From Pseudomonadota bacterium (GTDB lineage Bacteria; Pseudomonadota; Gammaproteobacteria; Xanthomonadales; Xanthomonadaceae), in NCBI GenBank assembly GCA_023457475.1, contig JAEWLO010000252.1:1-5700 (forward strand): 5,700 bases of DNA, given 5' to 3'. A program made the position numbers and the translations under genes. The notes below the pieces were generated by a model. That model had not been told where the DNA came from. It worked only from the letters and a program-made list of their open reading frames with translations, and made no database searches. The stretch's first letter is position 1, and every line of letters starts with the position of its first letter. Below are positions 5,091-5,700 of the stretch, piece after piece.

Positions 5091-5700
5091 CCCCTGCCAT
5101 CGCCGACTGGCCGGCACAGCCGCTGCGTGACCGCGTGGTCGTGGTCACCGGTGGTGCGCAGGGAGTGGGCCGCGGCATCGCCCAGGCGGTGCTGGGGGCC
5201 GGCGGCAACGTGATGATTGCCGACCTCGATGGGGATGCCGGCAAGGCCTGCCTGAAGGAATGGGCGCTGCCCGAGCGCAGTGCGTTCCAGCGCGCGGACG
5301 TGGCGAACGAGCGCAGCGTACAGGCCCTGATGAAGGCCGCGCTCAAGCGCTTCGGTCGCATCGACGGACTCGTCAACAACGCCGGCATCGCCAGCGCGCA
5401 CGGCACGCCGCTGGCAGACATGTCGATGGCGGAATGGCAGCGCCGGCTGTCCAGCCTGCACGGCGCGTTCCTGTGCAGCAGACATGCGCTGCCGGCGCTG
5501 CGGGCGCAGGGCGGTTCGATCATCAACATCGCCTCCACCCGCGCGTGGCAATCGGAGGCCGACAGTGAAGCCTATGCGGCCGCCAAAGGCGGACTGGTGG
5601 CGTTCACCCACGCGCTGGCGATCAGCGCCGGGCCGGCGGTGCGGGTCAACAGCATCAGTCCGGGCTGGATCACCACCGATGCCTGGCAGGCACCGCCGCG
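5081..5700 (+). CDS. Short-chain dehydrogenase/reductase, 3'-truncated by window edge
   Basis: The frame stays open from the ATG at 5081 to the right edge: 206 complete codons and no stop, so the C-terminal 40-60 residues are missing from view. It is a classical SDR oxidoreductase. The cofactor motif TGGAQGVG is at 23-30 and an acidic D48 ends beta-2 (MIADLD), favouring NAD(H) over NADP(H). D73-V74 contacts the adenine in relatives. NNAG is at 99-102, catalytic S152 is 13 residues before Y165, and Y165-A-A-A-K169 is the YxxxK motif, with SPGWITT at 193-199. The asparagine normally found in helix 4 (VNLxG) is not seen: the region reads RLSSLHGAF (122-130) and seems one residue shorter. The substrate cannot be told. 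GGAG at 5067-5070 supports the start, which overlaps the DUF1415 gene by 10 nt and makes this the probable third gene of the yajQ operon. Confidence 0.92.
   Translation, partial: MPLTPAIADWPAQPLRDRVVVVTGGAQGVGRGIAQAVLGAGGNVMIADLDGDAGKACLKEWALPERSAFQRADVANERSVQALMKAALKRFGRIDGLVNNAGIASAHGTPLADMSMAEWQRRLSSLHGAFLCSRHALPALRAQGGSIINIASTRAWQSEADSEAYAAAKGGLVAFTHALAISAGPAVRVNSISPGWITTDAWQAPP

Noticed and set aside
4008..5117. A 369-residue minus-strand frame opposite yajQ and DUF1415
   Set aside because: Both plus-strand genes are strong family matches. The antisense frame has no recognisable domain or start context.

Overview
The window is GC-rich, densely packed bacterial chromosome. It suggests the Xanthomonadaceae, most likely Stenotrophomonas, with Xanthomonas or a close relative as the alternative. 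The grounds are the close family character of MetN, MetI and YajQ, the linkage yajQ - DUF1415 - SDR, the high-GC codon use throughout, and a REP-type palindromic repeat with a GTAG-like head resembling the SMAG (Stenotrophomonas maltophilia GTAG) repeats. The genus is inferred from memory of these families and was not searched.

Layout. On the minus strand, 22-378 encodes a small, unrecognised two-helix membrane protein. It diverges from a plus-strand lipocalin lipoprotein of the Blc type (538-1143). Between the lipocalin and the convergent metI lies an inverted pair of 30-nt REP units (1146-1175 and 1200-1229), then a perfect hairpin covering the metI stop codon. metN and metI (2933 down to 1240) form a translationally coupled minus-strand operon for the ATPase and permease of a methionine importer. 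Its MetQ binding protein is not in the window. The operon has a perfect TATAAT -10 box at 3031-3036 and a 15-bp palindrome just downstream that could be an operator. Upstream of metN on the same strand is a 10-helix DMT/EamA permease (3963 down to 3067), which may be read from a leaderless transcript.

Divergent from the permease, on the plus strand, is the tight cluster yajQ (4042-4524), a DUF1415 gene (4527-5090) and a classical short-chain dehydrogenase/reductase that runs off the right edge (5081-5700). The gaps are +2 nt and -10 nt, so this is probably one operon. YajQ-family proteins act as cyclic-di-GMP effectors in Xanthomonas, so the uncharacterised DUF1415 protein and the SDR are candidate partners, or at least are co-expressed.

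No rRNA, tRNA, CRISPR array, transposase, phage gene or toxin-antitoxin pair was seen. The region reads as ordinary core chromosome. The points most worth a second look are the metN promoter palindrome, the REP inverted pair, the DUF1415-YajQ linkage, an SDR that seems to lack the catalytic-tetrad asparagine, and possible leaderless translation of the permease.
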